7,969 bases of DNA from JAJPJX01 sp964568355 (GTDB lineage Bacteria; Acidobacteriota; Terriglobia; Bryobacterales; Bryobacteraceae): positions 1-7,969 of the forward strand of contig CAZMRK010000735.1 in assembly GCA_964568355.1 (NCBI GenBank), written 5' to 3'. A program made the position numbers and the translations under genes. This document shows positions 5,390 to 7,969 of the stretch, piece after piece; positions within the stretch are counted from its first letter, which is position 1; each line of letters starts with the position of its first letter. The notes under the pieces were generated by a model that was not told the DNA's origin, did not search any database, and worked only from the letters and a program-made list of their open reading frames with translations.

Positions 5390-7357
5390 ATGCATCGGGC
5401 GCTATTCTCTCTGCTGTTGGCCTGCCTGCTCGCGGCCGCTGCCCCGCCGGATGGGCGCGATGCCGGGATCGTTGATACCCGCCATTCTCCTTACGCCAGG
5501 CAGCACGGCGTGCCGGTCCGTGCGGTCCGTATGGGCGCCGGTTTTTGGGCTTCGCGCATGGCGGTCAATGCCGAGCGCAGTATTCCCACGCTGCTCGATC
5601 TGCTCGAAGCCCACGGAGTCGTGGATAATTTCCGGCGGCTCTCGGGACAAAAGAATGTGGCCCGCCGCGGGCCGCTGTTCACCGATTCCGACATCTATAA
5701 GTGGATGGAGGCCGCGGCTTTCGTCCTGCAAAGCGGAGACCGTCCGGCGCTGCGCACCGCCATCGACCGCCTGACCGGCGAGATTCTTGCAGCCCAGGAG
5801 CCCAGCGGCTATCTCAACACTTATTGGACCGGCGAGCGCGCCTCCCAGCGATTCACCGAACAGACCCGCGGTCACGAGCTGTATTGCCTCGGCCACCTGA
5901 TTCAGGCCGGCATCGCCTACTACCGTGCTACCGGCAATCGCAAGCTGCTCGATGGCGGCATCCGCTTTGCCGATTATCTGACGGCTAACTTCGGCCCGCA
6001 GGGACGTCCGGCGCTGACCGGCCATCCCGAGCTCGAACTGGCTCTGGTCGAGCTTTACCGCACCACCGGCGAGCGGCGCTACCTCGATTTCGCCGGCTAC
6101 TTGCTGAGCGGTGTCGAGCGCGAGCGGCTGCACCTCAGCGACCGCGACGTGCGGTATATGTTCTCCGGCATCCCTTTTACCTCGCGCCAGTATTTCGAAG
6201 GCCACGCCGTGCGCGCCATGTACGCTTCCTCGGGTGCCGCCGACTATTACCTGGAAACCGGCGACGCCGCCTACCGCCAGACGCTCGAAAGGCTTTGGCG
6301 CGATCTGTTGAATCACAAGATGTACCTCACCGGCGGTGTAGGCTCGCGTGCGGCTGGCGAGACCATTGGCGAGGACTACGAACTCCCCAACGCCCAGGCT
6401 TACGGCGAAAGCTGCGCCGCCATCGGCAACATGATGTGGAACTGGCGTATGCTGCTGGCCACCGGCGAATCCCGCTTCGCCGAAGTCATGGAGCGGGCAC
6501 TCTATAACGGCATCAATTCCGGGATGTCTCTGGACGGCACCCTCTATTGCTATCGCAATCCCCTGGAATCGGCCGGCGAGCAGATTCGCAATCCCTGGTA
6601 TGACACCACCTGTTGCCCGCCCAATCTCGAACGTACTTTGGCGCAATTGCCAGGCTATCTCTATAGCACTAGTACCCGCGGCATATTCGTGAACTTCTAC
6701 CACAGCTCCGAGCTTGACTGGCGTCTGGAGACCGGCACCGGGCTGAAGGTCAGTCAGAACACCGGCTACCCCTGGCAGAACGTGGTACGGCTGGTCGTAA
6801 CGCCCGCTAAGGCGGAGGAGTTTTCGCTTTACTTGCGGATTCCGGATTGGTCGGCGGCGACCCGGGTCAGCGTCAATGATGCCCCTGCGCCGCAGCAGCC
6901 GAAAGCCGGAACCTACCTGGAGATCCGGCGGCTCTGGAAACCCGGCGACCGCGTTACGCTCGAACTGGACCTCCGGTCGCGGGTGGTCGCTGCCAATCCG
7001 CTGGTGCGGGAAAACGTCGGGCGCATCGCCGTCGAACGCGGTCCCCTGGTGTATTGTCTGGAGCAGCCTGACCAGCCCGGCGTCCGGCTGTTTGACCTGG
7101 CTTTCACCGGCGTGGCGGCGCCGTTTCGCGAGGAGTTTCGCCCGGATTTTCTGGGCGGTGTCTTGGTTTTACACCACAATGGCGTGGTGACGGAGCGGCC
7201 CCTGGCCGATGATCCCCTCTATGGCTCACTCGGCACAATCGGCAAAGCCGCCTGGAAACCGGCCGCCCTTACGATGATTCCCTACTACGCCTGGGCCAAT
7301 CGCGGCCCCGGAGCCATGGAAGTGTGGGTGCCGCTGCGGGAAGGAGGCCGGCCATGA
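5390..7357 (+). CDS. Secreted glycoside hydrolase family 127 (beta-L-arabinofuranosidase type)
   Basis: This is a 655-residue exported enzyme of the GH127 (formerly DUF1680) family, which releases beta-L-arabinofuranose from plant-derived glycans. Residues 1-18 form a signal peptide (MHRALFSLLLACLLAAAA). The Cys at 12 gives a poor lipobox, so plain secretion is more likely. An (alpha/alpha)6-barrel follows, then a beta-sandwich C-terminal region. Compared with HypBA1 of Bifidobacterium longum, the zinc and catalytic residues are all present: E340 and C342 (YGESC), C408 and C409 (TTCCPPN), and the putative acid/base E324 (AGETIGEDYELPN). The numbering offset between E324 and E340 equals that of HypBA1 as I recall it, so the enzyme should be active. 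Exact sugar specificity cannot be read from sequence. A TTG at 5384 is an upstream alternative start. The next gene overlaps it by four bases, implying co-translation. Confidence 0.93.
   Translation: MHRALFSLLLACLLAAAAPPDGRDAGIVDTRHSPYARQHGVPVRAVRMGAGFWASRMAVNAERSIPTLLDLLEAHGVVDNFRRLSGQKNVARRGPLFTDSDIYKWMEAAAFVLQSGDRPALRTAIDRLTGEILAAQEPSGYLNTYWTGERASQRFTEQTRGHELYCLGHLIQAGIAYYRATGNRKLLDGGIRFADYLTANFGPQGRPALTGHPELELALVELYRTTGERRYLDFAGYLLSGVERERLHLSDRDVRYMFSGIPFTSRQYFEGHAVRAMYASSGAADYYLETGDAAYRQTLERLWRDLLNHKMYLTGGVGSRAAGETIGEDYELPNAQAYGESCAAIGNMMWNWRMLLATGESRFAEVMERALYNGINSGMSLDGTLYCYRNPLESAGEQIRNPWYDTTCCPPNLERTLAQLPGYLYSTSTRGIFVNFYHSSELDWRLETGTGLKVSQNTGYPWQNVVRLVVTPAKAEEFSLYLRIPDWSAATRVSVNDAPAPQQPKAGTYLEIRRLWKPGDRVTLELDLRSRVVAANPLVRENVGRIAVERGPLVYCLEQPDQPGVRLFDLAFTGVAAPFREEFRPDFLGGVLVLHHNGVVTERPLADDPLYGSLGTIGKAAWKPAALTMIPYYAWANRGPGAMEVWVPLREGGRP
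7341..7347 (+). promoter_or_regulatory. Strong ribosome binding site for the last gene
   Basis: AAGGAGG lies six bases before the ATG at 7354, inside the 3' end of the GH127 gene. It confirms that ATG and supports translational coupling at the ATGA overlap. Confidence 0.85.
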
Positions 7358-7969
7358 AAACCGGGCTATTGTGTCTGATCCTGGCCGGTGCGGCTTGGGC
7401 AGCCAACCGTCCGCCTTTGCAGGCCAATGCCTACGATCCGCTGCCCCTGACTGCGGTCAAGCCCAAAGGCTGGCTGTTGCGTCAGTTACGTATCCAGGCG
7501 GATGGCTTAGGCGGCCATCTGGATGAATTCTGGCCCGACCTCGGTCCCGCCAGCGGCTGGCTGGGCGGCAAAGGCGAAAGCTGGGAGCGCGGCCCTTACT
7601 TCCTCGACGGCTTAGTGCCCCTGGCCTACCTCCTCGATGATCCGAAATTGATCGCTAAGGCGCGCAAATGGGTCGACTGGACCCTGGACCATCAGCGGCC
7701 GGACGGCGCGATCGGGCCGCCCTCGAACCAGGATTGGTGGCCCAACATGTTGATGCTGAAGGTGTTAACTCAATACGAAGAAGCCACTGGGGATACTCGG
7801 GTGATCCCCCTGATGAACCGTTACTTCGCCTATCAGGCCGGCCGCCTGGATGCCCATCCACTGGAGAAATGGGCCGCCTACCGTTGGCCGGACGAGGTCC
7901 TGAGCATCCTGTGGCTCTACGACCGCACCGGTGATGCAAAGCTGCTCGACCTGGCGCGCAAGCTCCACG
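7354..7969 (+). CDS. Secreted GH127-superfamily (DUF1680-like) protein, 5' part only
   Basis: The gene runs off the right edge after 205 codons. The N-terminus is a clear signal peptide (MKTGLLCLILAGAAWA) with likely cleavage after residue 16, so the protein is exported. The visible part has motifs I recognise from proteins annotated as beta-L-arabinofuranosidase domain-containing: PLPLTAVKPKGWLLRQL, GLGGHLDEFWPDL, GGKGESWERGPYFLDGLVPL, then helical-hairpin repeats of the (alpha/alpha)6 barrel (ARKWVDWTLDHQRPDGAIGP, YRWPDEVLSILWLYDRTGD). It differs strongly from the upstream GH127, so it is a distant relative rather than a recent duplicate. The catalytic region lies beyond the window, so activity cannot be judged. 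The ATGA overlap indicates shared expression with the upstream gene. Confidence 0.85.
   Translation, partial: MKTGLLCLILAGAAWAANRPPLQANAYDPLPLTAVKPKGWLLRQLRIQADGLGGHLDEFWPDLGPASGWLGGKGESWERGPYFLDGLVPLAYLLDDPKLIAKARKWVDWTLDHQRPDGAIGPPSNQDWWPNMLMLKVLTQYEEATGDTRVIPLMNRYFAYQAGRLDAHPLEKWAAYRWPDEVLSILWLYDRTGDAKLLDLARKLH

Noticed and set aside
4184..5395. Reverse-strand frame of 403 codons opposite the PepSY-TM gene
   Set aside because: Antisense shadow rich in Arg, Pro and Gly with no membrane segments or motifs; the forward gene has clear family features.
4779..5774. Forward frame of 331 codons spanning the PepSY-TM/GH127 junction
   Set aside because: It overlaps two confident genes in another frame and reads through their signal-peptide and membrane-helix codons as low-complexity sequence, with no ribosome binding site.
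5402..6703. Reverse-strand frame of 433 codons opposite the GH127 gene
   Set aside because: Mirror of codon bias in the forward gene, with no domain recognised.
1..7969. CRISPR arrays, insertion sequences, tRNA or rRNA genes
   Set aside because: No regularly spaced repeats, transposase motifs, terminal inverted repeats or conserved RNA-gene sequences were seen.

Overview
The window is GC-rich, densely coding, and every supported gene lies on the + strand. Codon and protein style, together with an iron-uptake cassette beside secreted GH127-type glycosidases, suggest a Gram-negative heterotroph, most likely an Acidobacteriota (Bryobacteraceae/Solibacter-like) soil bacterium. An outer membrane is certain because a TonB-dependent receptor is encoded. 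The phylum is an inference from resemblance only.

Layout. Bases 1-204 hold no gene I can support. A sigma70-type promoter (205-234), overlapped and followed by two short perfect palindromes, precedes a Fur-family repressor gene (287-763). A 146-base gap follows, rich in potential RNA secondary structure. Then comes a three-gene iron cassette: a siderophore receptor with an N-terminal STN signalling domain (910-3390), a PiuC/YbiX-type Fe(II)/2-oxoglutarate dioxygenase (3415-4095) and a PepSY-TM inner-membrane protein of the FoxB/PiuB type (4100-5350). The spacing is 24 and 4 bases, so these three are almost certainly one transcript.

From 5390 the theme changes to carbohydrate use. A complete secreted GH127 (beta-L-arabinofuranosidase family, formerly DUF1680) gene begins directly behind a -10-like element and looks leaderless. 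A second secreted protein of the same superfamily overlaps it by four bases (ATGA) and runs off the right edge.

How the genes may work together. The Fur-type regulator keeps the iron ligands of true Fur and has Glu where PerR has Asp. It probably senses Fe(II) and represses itself and perhaps the cassette. The receptor would import a ferric, probably catecholate-type, siderophore. The PepSY-TM protein has histidines suited to haem ligation and could reduce the iron at the inner membrane. PiuC could act on the siderophore or a related small molecule in the cytoplasm. The two glycosidases would release arabinose or related sugars from plant polymers and appear to form a separate unit.

I see no wholly unknown system. 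The points most worth checking are the structured fur-receptor gap, the STN domain without a visible sigma/anti-sigma pair, the Arg/Glu/Gly-rich insert in the PepSY-TM protein and the leaderless GH127 start.
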